From NCBI GenBank assembly GCA_948146395.1, contig OX411557.1:34884077-34948076 (forward strand): a stretch of DNA of 64,000 nt. Direction: 5' to 3'. The first letter of the stretch is position 1. Each line of letters begins with the position of its first letter. Shown here piece by piece: positions 52,601-61,116 of the stretch. Below the pieces are notes generated by a model. That model was not told the origin of the DNA. It saw nothing but the letters and a program-made list of their open reading frames with translations, and ran no database searches. Position numbers and translations under genes: made by a program. Source of the stretch: Fragum whitleyi (Eukaryota; Mollusca; Bivalvia; Cardiida; Cardiidae).

Positions 52601-55600
52601 GAAACACCTATGAATATCAGTCAGTCCTGAACTGTACTTATTAATAGTATTTTGAACCATATCCTAAGTGATTAGTTTTTATCAAAATTGAAGCCATAAC
52701 CACTTCCGTGGTTGACACTTATGTCGTTATTCAATTTTATAACACTGCAGGATGAGAAATATTTAGGTATATGTTAAAGGAGGTCTAGTGCCCTATTAGT
52801 ATAATTCATGGATAATATCTGTTTAAGGTTTAGAAATTAAAGTATAACTTTTTATATTAAACAATTGCTGCATAGTAAATTTCATACTAAAAGTCTTTAA
52901 AAATATTATTTTTGTAACGTAATTTCTACATCAAAAGCGAATAAGAATCTTATTTAAGAAGTTTATTTTTTAAAGGGAGGTAATAATTGCATGACTATGT
53001 CTATGACTATGTTTAAGTATAATACAATGTTTTTTTTCCTTCCGACTTTCTTTCCAAAAAGAATTGAGAATCCTTACAATTGTCGGTTTATTTTTTGCAC
53101 GAGAACCTATTGTTTACCTTCAAGAGTTTGGATGCTTGTAAAATCACTCACTATCAATATCTTATTACAGTATTGCGGCTGATATTAGACTTCTGCTCGG
53201 AGCTAGTTTTTGCTTAAACTTTAGTTAACAAATTCTAAACGTATTTTGGGAAGGATGGAGCCAGTTTTTATTCATCGATTAAGATTTTTATGATTTCTGT
53301 AAAAAACGCAGTGACTTTTCCAGAATAATTTAACAACTAAACCCGCCTATCGAATTGTACACAAGTGCATGGCGAATCAGGGGCCTCTTTCAAGAAAGGT
53401 CCTACGATTGAAATTTGGTCGTATCGCAATCGTACGATAAAAAATGGCTTTCAAGAAACTTTTTGGCTTTCAAGAAAGGCGTCGTATCGTGAGATCTACG
53501 ATAAAATATACGACACCTTCAGACCAGTCGTAAAATTTACGATTTTGTCTTATGAGCCTAATTTTTTTCGGGTTCCTTTCAAGCTCTCGCGGATGTAAGA
53601 ACGATTATTTAGCTATGCACATGCCAAATTTCCAAGTACATTATAGTATAATAAACGAGATATATTGAAAACAACAGATGCACCATCATTTCGATGTTTG
53701 ATTTTACTCTGCGATAATCGTACGATTGTCGCAGAATGTTTTCATATTGGTATTCAGTTGTTTATTTACCGTAATAATCGACCCTTCGTGATCATGACTG
53801 AAAACGTTTGCTTACCCTTCCTAGTGACACAGAAAGTGGGAGATATCAAATCAATAGATTTTTACGCATGTATAAATTAATTACTTAAAAAAAAAACAAC
53901 TACTCTCACATTAAACAATATGGATTCCTGTGTTTCATGCTTCAAGTATGACATAAATTAAAAGGCACATTCCACAGTTGTAGTCAAAACAATACAATTC
54001 TTGATAAATAGGAGGATTTCTTTTTAACAACAACAACAACATCATCAACCGACCAACCAAACAACAATGATAATAAAATATAATGATGATAAAGTCATAC
54101 ACCAAAAACCTTGTGCAGATGATCATTAACTAGAACATGTGCATTTTACAATGCGGTCCAATGTTCGATTGCTCCACATTCGGTGCGACAGGCGGTATTC
54201 TTTCATTGGAAAGGGAATCGACAGTGTAAGCCAAATTAACTATACAATTATGGGCACTTGCATAATTATAATGACAAAGATATTTAGATATCGATGAGAA
54301 ATGTGTAGTTCGACGAATTATGTTTTAATAAACCTCGTTAAATATGCATTAATATACAAGTAAATGGCTTTTCTACGATCAGTTTGCTGATTTACCCTTT
54401 TTGGTATTTTTAAAAGCGGACAATATACCCACTAACGCGGAAGTTTGTATCATATAATCAGCACGTGCAGATGTGAAAGATCAACTTTACGATAATCTTA
54501 TGAGGTCGTATAGTCTGCGATTTTCAACGATATTTTTGTGAAAGCCGTTTACGACCGTCTTAAATATAATCGTACGATATTTATAAGACAAATCGTACGA
54601 AACTTTTCTTGAAAGAGGCCCCTGGTCCCGCCTTGACCACGGCAATATCTACTCGTCAATTGGAGTGGTATCTAGAGTTGAATATTTAGCTATCATTTAT
54701 TTAATTTTCAAATAGAATTTTGAATTGATATGGTTTCAAAGATTGAAAAAATGCAAAGTAGAATAGCCCCAATGAAATATCTTCCGTGCCTGTCGCATTT
54801 GGTATTCGGCAATATTCGCCTCTGAGACAGACGAATACGAAACGTTTTCGCTGGGAATAAGTTCACCGAATATTCGAGTGTATCCTTACAAGCCCTACTT
54901 CAGCCAACGCAATTTTACAGAAAAATCTTAATAGCGGCGTTCATCCCTATTTAAATAAAAGTACAAGAAAGGTTGAACATGTAAAACACATGTCGAATCA
55001 TTCTTAAAACCCGTCTCGAGACTGACTGTCGTTAGTTGAAAAGTTATGTAAAACCGCGTTACCGTTTCTAATGACACAAGGTGTCTTGATGTGTCATTCG
55101 CCTCAAGTCGGCCGATTCCTCTAACCTACATTTAAATCGGAGCCGTCGGAGATCGCCCGAGTATTGCCGAATGTAAGTTCAAGAGGACATGACCTAAATA
55201 AACACGTATTTCCGGCTAATTACTACAAGTTGCACCAGCGAAGGCTTGGGTCAAAAACATAGTATCTGTCTCTACGGTGTCTAGACACAAACTTTGTTTT
55301 TGCTTTAAACTATCGACAAGCTTACGCGGATCAAAAATTCCCTTGATAAACATTGCAAGATCATTTTGTGTTTTTCAAGGCGAATTTTCATTATTTTCAC
55401 TTGATAAAGAATAATAGTATCACGCCATTAAAGAAGAAAACAGTGATTTTGCGGAGGAAAACATTGAAAGATACTAAATTGAATTTTGAGAGGCGCTACT
55501 TTATTTCAAATGTATTAACATCCAACAGGATTTTCCTGACATGGTATATAACACTGGTGAACGACGTTCGTTCACCAAAAATGAAAAAGAAAATTTGCAT

Positions 55601-58600
55601 TCAGCATAACAAGGTTAATTTTAAAGTCAAAATTTGAGTTAATTCTCATTAAGGTACGGATAAGGTTTTACAATATCAGTCTCGATTACTAATTTACCTG
55701 TGTTATTAGCCGAGCTGGTAACAATGACTTCACTCTGTACAACAAACTTTTCTTGTAGTAGTGTAGAATAAGCGTTTAGTTGAGCTGACAATGTTTGTGA
55801 GATGTGAGGTTTCTCTGTGATAATATCGATCTTCTTTTGCACTATTTGTCTCTGTTTCTCCGCATGAGCCGTTAACTTGGCCTTCACTTCATTACACACT
55901 CTCTTCATTGCGTCTTTCTTCATTTTATCAGCGTGTGTTCCGACTAAAAGTACCACGAGTTTGTTAGTTTTTGCAATCATCCAGTCAAACCACGAACTGA
56001 TCATTTCGTCAAAAAGTTCTGACTTATATGCGTACATGTTGAAGGTTAGAATTGCGACAGCGGGTTGTTCAAAGAACATATAATGTGGAAACAGATAAAA
56101 CGGAAATCCACAAAAGTCCCATATTGTTAGATTCAACGGTCGGTTGTCAGTGGAACCATTTTGCGTATCACTGTTTGAGCTTTGCGTGGATGTCCTACGT
56201 TGTTGAGAGTGGTTGGAAACCCCGTTTGGTATATTTGAGTGATTTGGGGTATTTTGGTTATTTGCAGTACTTATCGGGTGACCTTCTTCCTCAAATCTCT
56301 TATCAAATGTCATTTCACTAGGTTCTATTCCCGCTGACTTTTCGTACATATCCTGAGACAGTCTTGGTTGTCCATCAACAAGTGTCTGTACGAAGCTTGT
56401 CTTTCCACTGTTGTGTGCTCCTAGAACTAAAATCTGTAAACAGAAAAGAAACTTATTAACATCTATCCTACTCATTTTTTTAAAAAATATATTGAAAATG
56501 TTGTGTTCCTTTAAACCAATTTTGCAATAAATCAGTAGGCTTTTTGTACGGCAGGGATATGTCGTAAACCTCAAAAGAAGTGTTAAAAAGAGGAAATGAC
56601 ATGTGTTGTATCAATGTATGATTCGAAAATATAGCATTTTCTTTTTTTAGTCTCCGACAAAGGGCTTCTGTGATTATAAGACTCATTGATTTGACCAAAC
56701 AAATTGTATCAGTCCATTTTTTTTTCATTTTTCTTACCTTTCTTTAATTTCATCATCACTATTGCTATATTTTCCATAATGAAAAAAAAAGTATATAGGT
56801 AAGACTCACCTTTATACCCTGGAAGACTTTAATATTGGCCTGTGTTTCTTGAAAATATTGCATCATAGATTTGAGTCCATATTCACACACATCAGATGGC
56901 GGGAATGTTAGTGGGTTGTCGTCAACAATCAACTCCTGTTTCGCATTCATTTCAATTTTCTTCATCTTATTCCAGTCTAGAACTTTTATGCGATTCGAGG
57001 ACAAGTCTAATTTCGATGACATAATCAGCAGGTGCCCGGGAAACTTATTGATTATATTACCGGATAGATCAATTTCGGATATCACGTGGCAGTGTTGTGG
57101 ATTAAGATTAAAAACTGGGACTTTCGAAATTTGATTCTGACCCGCTTTCAGACTTTCTAGATGAGGTAGTTGAAACAAGTCTGTTGGAAGCACTGAGATT
57201 TTGTTGTCAGATATATTTAACTCTCTGAGGTTCTTCAAGAATCGCACGTCTAATCCCACCTCTCGTATATTATTCCCACTGCAGTCAAGAATCTCGAGCT
57301 TCCTCATGTGAGTCAACTCCTTGAACACACTGGTGAATTTGTTATTGTTTATCATAAGCACTTGCATCTTCTTCATTTTATCCAAACCTTTGAGCGAGTC
57401 TAGATTATTGTGGCTAAAACTTAGCCTCGTCAAGTTCTTCAGTTTTCGAACACTCATCGGAATTTTAGAAAACTTATTGTTACTCAGATTGAGTTCAACA
57501 AGGCTTTCGAGTTTCTTAAAAGAGTCTGGTATACTTGTGTCACCTAGATTGTTTTCACTTAGGTCGAGTTTTTCTAACATGTTCATGCGGTCTATTAGTT
57601 CATCCGACACGTTGCTGAGATTAAGACCTGGCATCATTAATCGTTTGACTGTTCCTGATTGACCCACAACATTGTCAACAGTATCCTGTAAAAATACAAA
57701 ACTACAGGGTAAAAGAAGTAAACATATAATGTATGAATGTTTTTATGTTTGTTTTTTGTTTGTTACAAGTTTGGTTTGCTTCATTTCAAGTTCTTAACTA
57801 AAGTACATGTAAACAAGAGCTGATTTTGCCAATTTCTCTACACAGAGTTTTTTGTCTAAAATAATAAAAGAAAAAAAAATGTAAACCACATACATGATCG
57901 CTTGAGTTGTGACCATTAAGATTCGTACTTTCTACACTGCAGAGCTTATGAAACGCAAAAAAATCTCTTTCTACGATGGAAAAGTTCAGAATAGGACTCT
58001 GGATTAAATCTTGCATGTAACCAATCTCTGATTGAAATTGAAAAAAAAATCTGGTTTATTTATTGAGATCTGGCGTCACAAGCAACATAATTGCTTTTTA
58101 ACAACGTCAAGGGCGTGGTACAACGTGAATTAATCAAATGAAAGTCTTTGAAAGTTTTTTTAAGCGATTGAAAAATGAAAATACTATCTTTCATCCCTAA
58201 ACCAAACAGAACATGTTGACCAATATGCTATTGTATTCGATGTTATAATTCCAAATTACTAAATAAGTGTTATTGTTTTCTATTGCATAAGGTCGATAAT
58301 TCAGAAGTTCTAAAATTCAATGTTAAAGATAGTAAAAGAAACAAAATACTTAGTTACACTCATATACAAAATCTGCATATTGATTCATTCTGAAGTTAAG
58401 GATTTTCATTTATACCACCGTGAAACCAAAAAAGGAATGTTTCATCTCTTTAATAAATACCTTTTCAACATCAAAAAGCCTCAGTGACACTGTTCTTTCT
58501 TTCTTGGCTGATGGCATCCGCTCAGGATGCATGTGTCGGGAACCAGCAAATCCGACATGGGCCAATGTCGGGCCACTGGAACCAGCACCACGTGATCCAG

Positions 58601-58664
58601 TCTTCCGCCGACGACCAGCTGACATTGTCTGGTTGACCGGTGCTTCCGCTTTCACGCTTGACAT
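31081..58664 (-). CDS. LRR-Roc-COR (ROCO family) protein, 11 coding exons
   Basis: Coding exons in order: 58664-58461, 57685-56810, 56433-55698, 51321-51083, 49546-49402, 43537-43357, 42054-41899, 40640-40508, 39041-38876, 38234-38067, 31637-31081; total 3561 nt, 1186 residues. All introns have GT...AG ends and phases agree throughout. Residues 69-360 are leucine-rich repeats. Residues 361-605 are a Roc GTPase: P-loop GAHNSGKT at 365-372, DFCG at 466-469, THAD at 526-529. Residues 606-945 are the COR domain (RPAWFFDVFRAIFR, YLPPGLFEML). A CxxC...CxxC pair (955/958, 981/984) may bind zinc. The tail is acidic, Pro/Ser-rich and internally duplicated. There is no kinase, WD40 or death domain, so it resembles MFHAS1-type ROCO proteins more than LRRK. 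Roc-COR proteins dimerise and cycle GTP; the cellular role here is unknown. An in-frame TAA 9 nt before the ATG supports the start. Confidence 0.9.
31711..31957. mobile_element. Palindromic hAT-like MITE, family 3 copy 2
   Basis: CAGGGCCTGTTTTAC at the left is inverted at the right (CGTAAAACGGACGCCAG). The centre is a near-perfect hairpin of GGAATCGTCTT / AAGACGATTCC. CAGGG-type ends suggest hAT. It lies about 75 bp upstream of the ROCO exon 11 acceptor. Confidence 0.7.
32430..32600. repeat. Degenerate relative of the short foldback
   Basis: CGTGCAAACTG, ACGTTTTCATTCTGAA and a degenerate left arm follow the order of the element at 13941-14079. Confidence 0.4.
32981..33195. mobile_element. 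MITE family 4, copy 2
   Basis: Best copy: TGTGCGTGACATTTCCA inverted as TGGAAATGTCACCCACA, with the GGCTGTGCAGATGCACAGGC interior, itself a small palindrome. Confidence 0.75.
33200..33979. other. ROCO intron 10, nothing recognised
   Basis: AT-rich intronic DNA without a clear repeat or frame. Confidence 0.5.
33980..34215. repeat. Palindromic repeat family 2, copy 2
   Basis: TTTTGCATACGCAGCTATTTTGG and ATAAGATATGAAGAGATTATA blocks match the copies at 28795 and 50430; the right half is eroded. Confidence 0.5.
34778..35174 (+). mobile_element. MITE family 1, copy C (eroded right end)
   Basis: TA then CAGTTAAGAACAACAGTTACGTGAAATTG-like start; the central TTCAATTTGACGAAATAAGC hairpin and GGAGGTAAT-type blocks remain. 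An A/C-rich microsatellite interrupts it near 35018-35048, and the terminus is degraded. Confidence 0.65.
35294..35719 (+). mobile_element. MITE family 1, copy D (TA target)
   Basis: CAGCTAAGAACACCGTGAAA at the left, TTTACTG at the right, TA at 35292-35293 and 35720-35721. Only about 120 bp from copy C and in the same orientation. Confidence 0.75.
35722..37534. other. ROCO intron 10, nothing recognised
   Basis: AT-rich intronic DNA. An A-rich stretch at 36820-36990 and repeated GTCACGTGA near 35877-35960 are the only visible features. Confidence 0.45.
37535..37625. repeat. Inverted repeat, about 40-bp arms
   Basis: CTTTTAAGTAAATAACGGCT-GAAAAG at the left pairs with TTTTTCAGCCGTTATTTAAG at the right across a loop of about 10 bp, 440 bp downstream of ROCO exon 10. 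It would form a strong hairpin in DNA or pre-mRNA. Confidence 0.7.
38067..38234 (-). CDS. ROCO exon 10: paired CxxC motifs
   Basis: Acceptor TTTCATACAG, phase 1 in and out, donor GTGGGT. Encodes LVERLMECPKCKEL and RPCEECMEEIDTAFLV, a four-cysteine knuckle with 22 residues between the pairs, followed by a basic PKEKKR stretch. Confidence 0.9.
38753..38865 (-). pseudogene. Decayed tandem copy of the 3' half of ROCO exon 9
   Basis: The segment repeats the exon 9 end and donor region 113 bp downstream with few changes: DSHKDSV, MWSILLPILKDLED, then TAA, then LQSYIG and a GTAAAG donor. The in-frame stop and lack of its own acceptor make it non-coding. Confidence 0.85.
38876..39041 (-). CDS. ROCO exon 9
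   Basis: Acceptor TTCCTTGTAG, phase 0 in, phase 1 out, donor GTAAAA. Encodes VMFSHSKSNDDISVVRFELR and SILLPILKDFEDLLQSYTG, the last COR-B strands and helix. Its 3' half was tandemly duplicated (38753-38865). Confidence 0.9.
39200..39290 (-). repeat. tRNA-like SINE remnant
   Basis: Minus strand shows GTAGTCAAGAAGGAGCGC and GAGATCGATCCCC, resembling A- and B-boxes about 40 bp apart. No acceptor stem. Confidence 0.35.
39605..39740. repeat. Relative of the short foldback element
   Basis: CCAGCCCAGTGTTCAGAATG and TTTTTCAGCCTGAATGCAGG are rough inverted ends with ACGTGTAAACCGGGG between, the same plan as 13941-14079. Confidence 0.5.
40508..40640 (-). CDS. ROCO exon 8: COR-B
   Basis: Acceptor TATATTTCAG, phase 2 in, phase 0 out, donor GTTTGT. 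Encodes RFPKYLPPGLFEMLSVRAHR and LSHWKDGFHARHKTE, matching the FPxxxPxGLFxRL and W-x-x-G blocks of COR-B. Confidence 0.9.
41284..41745. mobile_element. Repeat with GCTCACCTGA ends, copy 1
   Basis: GCTCACCTGA (41312) is inverted as TCAGGTGAGC at the right end. Two tandem units of about 140 bp hold AAGATTTGACCCTGTGAC and ATGGCCTCTAGAGTGTCCAC. A GACGCAC/GACGGAC minisatellite precedes a terminal hairpin (CTTGAGCAC-TTC-GTGCTCAGG). Second copy at 62309-62852. Confidence 0.75.
41899..42054 (-). CDS. ROCO exon 7: COR
   Basis: Acceptor TTTATAG, phase 2 in and out, donor GTAAGA. Encodes PLDPDYDLDPESDN and RKYLIPWFRKVEQPGD, the YLIP block typical of COR. No long open frame marks it; phase and homology define it. 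Confidence 0.88.
42172..43147. mobile_element. TTAA-flanked foldback, about 300-bp arms
   Basis: Both ends are TTAA (42172-42175, 43144-43147) followed by GGTTCATGTAAAGTGTTTGA inverted. The arms stay alignable for about 300 bp at high identity (TGTCCAGG, AAAATGAAGC, GTAGTGCTACAACC, TATAAAACTCAG) around a ~400-bp AT-rich centre. TTAA duplication suggests piggyBac-type mobilisation. It fills most of ROCO intron 6. Confidence 0.8.
43357..43537 (-). CDS. ROCO exon 6: COR
   Basis: Acceptor TCCTTTTTAAAG, phase 1 in, phase 2 out. Encodes GITQSRYNQLKEEFLTEG, DRDLLKCMFSHLLPLE and NVLMNTLDLGYLV. The donor is GTAATA; without splicing the frame would stop at once (TAA), which supports it. Confidence 0.88.
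43820..43985. repeat. Inverted repeat with TCGTTTG...AGTAAGATCGAT arms
   Basis: AATAATCGTTTG...GAGTAAGATCGAT at 43844-43874 pairs with ATCGATCTTACTC...CAAACGATTATC at 43920-43951; the pairing continues more weakly outward. Lies 5' of ROCO exon 6. Confidence 0.6.
44279..44488. mobile_element. MITE family 4, copy 3
   Basis: TGTACATGACAATTTCA at the left, TGTAAATGTCACGCACA at the right, with the GACTTTACGGATGCCCAGGC interior. Confidence 0.65.
44489..46230. other. ROCO intron 5 with minor repeats
   Basis: AT-rich DNA. A GACA/GGAC microsatellite region ending in a dispersed-repeat tail lies at 45130-45350, and GTGACCTTGACC-type repeat pieces near 46010-46130. Confidence 0.45.
46230..46410. repeat. 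MITE family 5, partial copy
   Basis: TTAAAACTCAAGATACGATTC and GTGGTCGCTTAATAAACATTTTACTGTA match the right half of the copies at 50739 and 59727. Confidence 0.5.
47065..47082 (-). CDS. Candidate 18-nt ROCO microexon
   Basis: A good acceptor (pyrimidine-rich, ...GTTCACAG) and a GTAAATG donor bracket 18 nt that enter and leave in phase 1, exactly fitting between exons 5 and 6 and adding six residues (DRPLVP, followed by the shared G). With or without it the frame stays open, so it could be alternatively spliced. It may also be a chance pairing of splice signals. Confidence 0.4.
47666..48651. mobile_element. Mariner-like relic 1 (CGAGGG ends)
   Basis: CGAGGGTTGATCCAAAAGTT at the left and AACTTCTGGATCATCCCTCG at the right are inverted, with TA on both sides (47664-47665, 48652-48653). 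At 986 bp it is close to a mariner in size, but no transposase motif can be read in any frame. A second inverted pair, CTAAGGCGGGGGAGC, lies inside at about 47841 and 48461. Confidence 0.7.
48654..49401. other. ROCO intron 5, nothing recognised
   Basis: AT-rich intronic DNA with a C run near 48818-48830. No repeat or exon seen. Confidence 0.45.
49402..49546 (-). CDS. ROCO exon 5: COR
   Basis: Found from splice sites (AATCTTGCAG acceptor, GTATG donor) and COR homology, with no long open frame to mark it. Encodes VLWFASNAALKEYIIL and RPAWFFDVFRAIFRHDL, the most conserved part of COR-A. Phase 0 in, phase 1 out. Confidence 0.88.
50165..50421. mobile_element. 257-bp MITE with TGACCCGTCACGCG ends
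   Basis: TGACCCGTCACGCGAAAAGG at the left end is the exact inverse of CCTTTTCGCGTGACGGGTCA at the right; the match runs 22 of 23 bp. The interior has GACTGCGCGGATTGCGCAGAC, similar in style to family 4. No clear target duplication. Confidence 0.8.
50430..50705. repeat. Palindromic repeat family 2, copy 3
   Basis: Clearest copy: GAAACTAAAAATCTAATCACA and TGATTAGGGTTTTAGTTTTA are inverted around CGCCTCGCGTATTCATA, with ATGGAGGAA/TACCTCCAT outside. Confidence 0.65.
50739..51076. mobile_element. MITE family 5, copy next to a splice donor (TA target)
   Basis: CAGTAAAACTTG...AAGC at the left and GCTTGAGCAAGAATGACTG at the right are inverted, with TA at 50737-50738 and 51077-51078. A central GAATCGTCTCATTGAGACGATTC palindrome is shared with 59727-60063. 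On the gene strand it begins at the seventh base of ROCO intron 4. Confidence 0.8.
51083..51321 (-). CDS. ROCO exon 4: start of COR
   Basis: Acceptor TTTTCTGCAG, phase 1 entry, phase 0 exit. Encodes GFETVRASIELL, the helix that joins Roc to COR, then IPTFWADVE and ERFGMKHLLNSILQYLHETG. The donor, GTAATA, is followed two bases later by the TA of a MITE (50739-51076). Confidence 0.9.
51745..51880. repeat. Relative of the short foldback element
   Basis: TTGCGTTCAGGAAGACAACT and TCATCCAGAACGCAGGGA are inverted, with a GTGTGCAAACCGGGGTATAAT interior as in the family at 13941. Confidence 0.5.
52137..52325. repeat. Dispersed repeat, second copy of 15061-15260
   Basis: AATCAAAGCACTGAAAGTAC, GGTGAACGAACCTGATGGCA and the purine-rich end match in order. 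Confidence 0.65.
52326..53378. other. ROCO intron 3, nothing recognised
   Basis: AT-rich intronic DNA without an identifiable element. Confidence 0.5.
53379..54625. mobile_element. 1.25-kb element with CAGGGGCCTCTTTCAAGAAA ends
   Basis: The 20-bp left end (53379-53398) is exactly inverted at the right end near 54606-54625. Next to both ends are repeated TCGTACGAT and ACGATAAAAT-like motifs, subterminal repeats as in hAT elements. The CAGGGGC terminus also suggests hAT, but no 8-bp duplication is visible and no transposase frame is present. Confidence 0.75.
54630..55374. other. ROCO intron 3, nothing recognised
   Basis: Unique-looking intronic sequence, slightly richer in CG than its neighbours, with no recognisable element. 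Confidence 0.45.
55375..55585. repeat. Dispersed repeat, second copy of 17641-17865
   Basis: Ends in TATATAACACTGGTGAACGA and a short inverted GAACG/CGTTC; lies just 3' of the Roc exon donor. Confidence 0.65.
55698..56433 (-). CDS. ROCO exon 3: Roc GTPase domain
   Basis: Residues 361-605 plus one base. All expected G-motifs are present: GAHNSGKT (G1), DFCG (G3), VGTHAD (G4), SSAN (possible G5). Between switch I and G3 lies an Asn/Ser/Gln-rich low-complexity insert (about residues 412-458), longer than is usual for Roc and probably a flexible loop. Confidence 0.93.
56810..57685 (-). CDS. ROCO exon 2: leucine-rich repeats
   Basis: Residues 69-360 from the TTTACAG acceptor to a GTGAGT donor, both phase 0. 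About nine repeats of the L-x-x-L-x-L-S-x-N type (LEKLDLSENNL, LVELNLSNNKF, LRELNISDNKI, SEIDLSGNII, KLDLSSNRI), ending with the CEYGLKSMMQYFQ cap that usually precedes Roc. A single large exon carries the whole array. Confidence 0.93.
58461..58664 (-). CDS. ROCO exon 1: basic N-terminal region
   Basis: Residues 1-68, phase 0 at the donor GTATTTA. Rich in Gly, Ser and Arg (SAGRRRKTGSRGAGSSG), probably disordered. The 5' leader starts at an acceptor (TTCTTCCAG, exon from 58690) and holds a three-codon upstream frame, ATG GTA CAT TAA, in frame with and 9 nt before the main ATG. A non-coding first exon must lie further upstream. Confidence 0.85.
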
Positions 58665-58690
58665 CTCTGTTGGTTAATGTACCATCTTGC

Positions 58691-59726
58691 CTGGAAGAAA
58701 AAAATACAGACTTATGAATTAATAGATGCATAAAATCAATCAGTTGGAAAATTCAGAGAAAACGTGTTGATCTTAGAATAATTACTCAACTACCTCACTG
58801 TTAAATGTAATGCAAAACACGGTGTCTTCTATAGTAAATTTTCCATTCACTATTCGACTATGTGAGGGGTATATTTTATAGTTAAAAAAACCTAACGAAT
58901 AGTAGAAAAAGAAATAAGATAGAATGTAATATACATGTATTGCATGAATAATTCTTAAGAAATTCCGTTCATAAATCAAAGTTAATGTTTGGTCCTACAA
59001 AAAGCTTGGATGTAGTTTCTCCGGGAATTTCTTCTCTTATAGTCACGATGTAAGATTGATACGTAGTTGATTGATTCAATGATTAAGACATTGTATGAAT
59101 TGAAAATGCTGCCCCACTTGACTTTAACAGATACTTTTTAACGTCTGTTTGATTGTTTGTTTGTTTTTGCACCTGATAAGCATCACGGATGCATATCGTC
59201 AAATTGCGAGCATAATATCGTATTGAAGCTGTAAGCATGACCGTATTGCCTTCCAGCAAAGAAATCCACTAGCATAGCTTGACCTACCCTCTAGCTGGGG
59301 TTTGACTCGAAAAATAATATCGGAGGCAAACTCAGGATAGAGGGTAGGCTTGACCTAGTTATTGACTGAAAAAGAAATAATTAACTTTACGGATTGTAAT
59401 TTCACCTTTGACCGTGGGTCTATTTCAACGGTACCCCGTGCAAAGACTTTATGACATTGCGAACAAAAGACTATTGTTATTCTTACATATTTAATTTCAC
59501 AGGTTTATTTAACGAACAACCCATAAAGATATAGATAAGGAATAATAATGGAAAATTATAAAAAAAAAAAATCGACATCATAATTATTCTAACTGACATC
59601 CAAGCCCTTGCGCCATTAGTTATTTCGGCTTTTCAACAAATTATTTTTTTTTTTTTTTTTTGTTCAAAATATGATTTCCATACTTCGAACAATGTATAAT
59701 TTCTGAGAAAGAAATCTTTCAATATA
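58691..59726. other. 5' flank or first intron of the ROCO gene
   Basis: No promoter element or non-coding exon could be fixed. An inverted pair, CTTGACCTACCCTCTA and GATAGAGGGTAGGCTTGACC-like, lies near 59278-59356. A T-rich run is at 59644-59661. Confidence 0.4.
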
Positions 59727-60063
59727 CAGTAAAACTTGCTTAAAGCGACCAATGAATGGAAAAAAAGCGCTTGTTAAAAAGAAGAGTCGCTTAGTACACG
59801 TTTACTAAAAATTAGAGACATAATTTTGATTGAATATATGTGATTTCGATTTTCTCTATTATCCTATGTTGTTAAAACACAATGAAATCGTCTCATTGAG
59901 ACGAGCCTAATGCGTTTAAACATGGTAGGATTCATTTTCAATAATTTTTGGAACAATAATACATTTCTAAAAGATATTTTGATTTAAAGAAGGTGGTTTT
60001 TAGAACGGTCGCTTAATAAAAATTGTATCTTAATAGATGTGGTAGCTAGAGCAAGATTTACTG
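59727..60063. mobile_element. MITE family 5, complete copy (TA target)
   Basis: CAGTAAAACTTGCTTAAAGC at the left, GCTAGAGCAAGATTTACTG at the right, TA at 59725-59726 and 60064-60065, central GAAATCGTCTCATTGAGACG palindrome. Confidence 0.8.
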
Positions 60064-60120
60064 TATATGTCGGTCGGTAGATTAAAGGTTACTCTGTTCA
60101 ATCCATAAAACATGTATATA

Positions 60121-61116
60121 CGAGGGGATATCAAAAAGTTCTGAGACAATTGCAATATCTTTTTTATCATTCATCAGATTTTGAAGAAACTGTCAGTAAG
60201 TATACATATGAGTGTGAGTGCTAACTATACAAACATGCAACTAAATATGACCACGCGTCTCTCTATGAACAGTCGCTATGGAGACCTAATGACGCGCTTT
60301 CGGGGCACTTTAAGATTTAAACCCACTGTTGAAAAAGAAATTCTTACAAAACGCGCAATATACAAGCGATTTGAAAAATTCAAGTTGTGTTGAAATAAGC
60401 ATTGAATGCTGAACAAGTGTACTTGCAACCACGGGGTTTACTTAAAAAGGCTCGACGCAGAAAGAGGCCTTATCAACCAATACGACGTTAATTTTTCGGA
60501 AAGAACGTAACATCGGGGCACTTGAAATAGTAATAAAACTATTATGTGTTATTGTTTTAATAAAATGCGATTTATTGCACTCACATTTCGTCTCAAGTTG
60601 AGCAACAAAGATCAGAATTAAATTCCTCAACACCAATTCTGAGGTTGTTTTATTTCAATGTTACCGAAGACAGATAACTGTACTTCTCCCGTTTGAAATA
60701 TTAAATGCGTTTCGAGTGGAAATCCAGAGGCTCCTTTTTCGCAAATCTCAAACATCAATCTTTTTTAACGATTTTTTCTTAAAAGACTTGTATGTATTTG
60801 TGAAGATGTGCACTGAACTTTTGGGAAGATTTAATTGGATTTTATATGAGTTCACTGTTTATTACTTGAAAAGACATTGCTAACAAAAGCAATCAAGAGT
60901 GGGTCTGACGTTCATGGCGTCACTATTTTGCCCCGAGACGCCGAACCAATCTCAATTCAATTTGACATGGAATTCAGTGTATTCATGCTATTCTACTGAA
61001 ACGTGGTAAATTTGAAGTCGGAAGACTTTTAATTCAACTCATGCAATTTTCTAAGTCGTCGGATATCTATGATAGAAAACATGATTAAAGTCTCAAAACT
61101 TTTTGATAGCCCCTCG
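60121..61116. mobile_element. Mariner-like relic 2 (CGAGGGG ends)
   Basis: CGAGGGGATATCAAAAAGTT is inverted as AACTTTTTGATAGCCCCTCG, with TA at 60119-60120 and 61117-61118. It is 996 bp long. An open frame of 70 codons (60181-60393) and others are too decayed to show a transposase triad. Confidence 0.75.
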
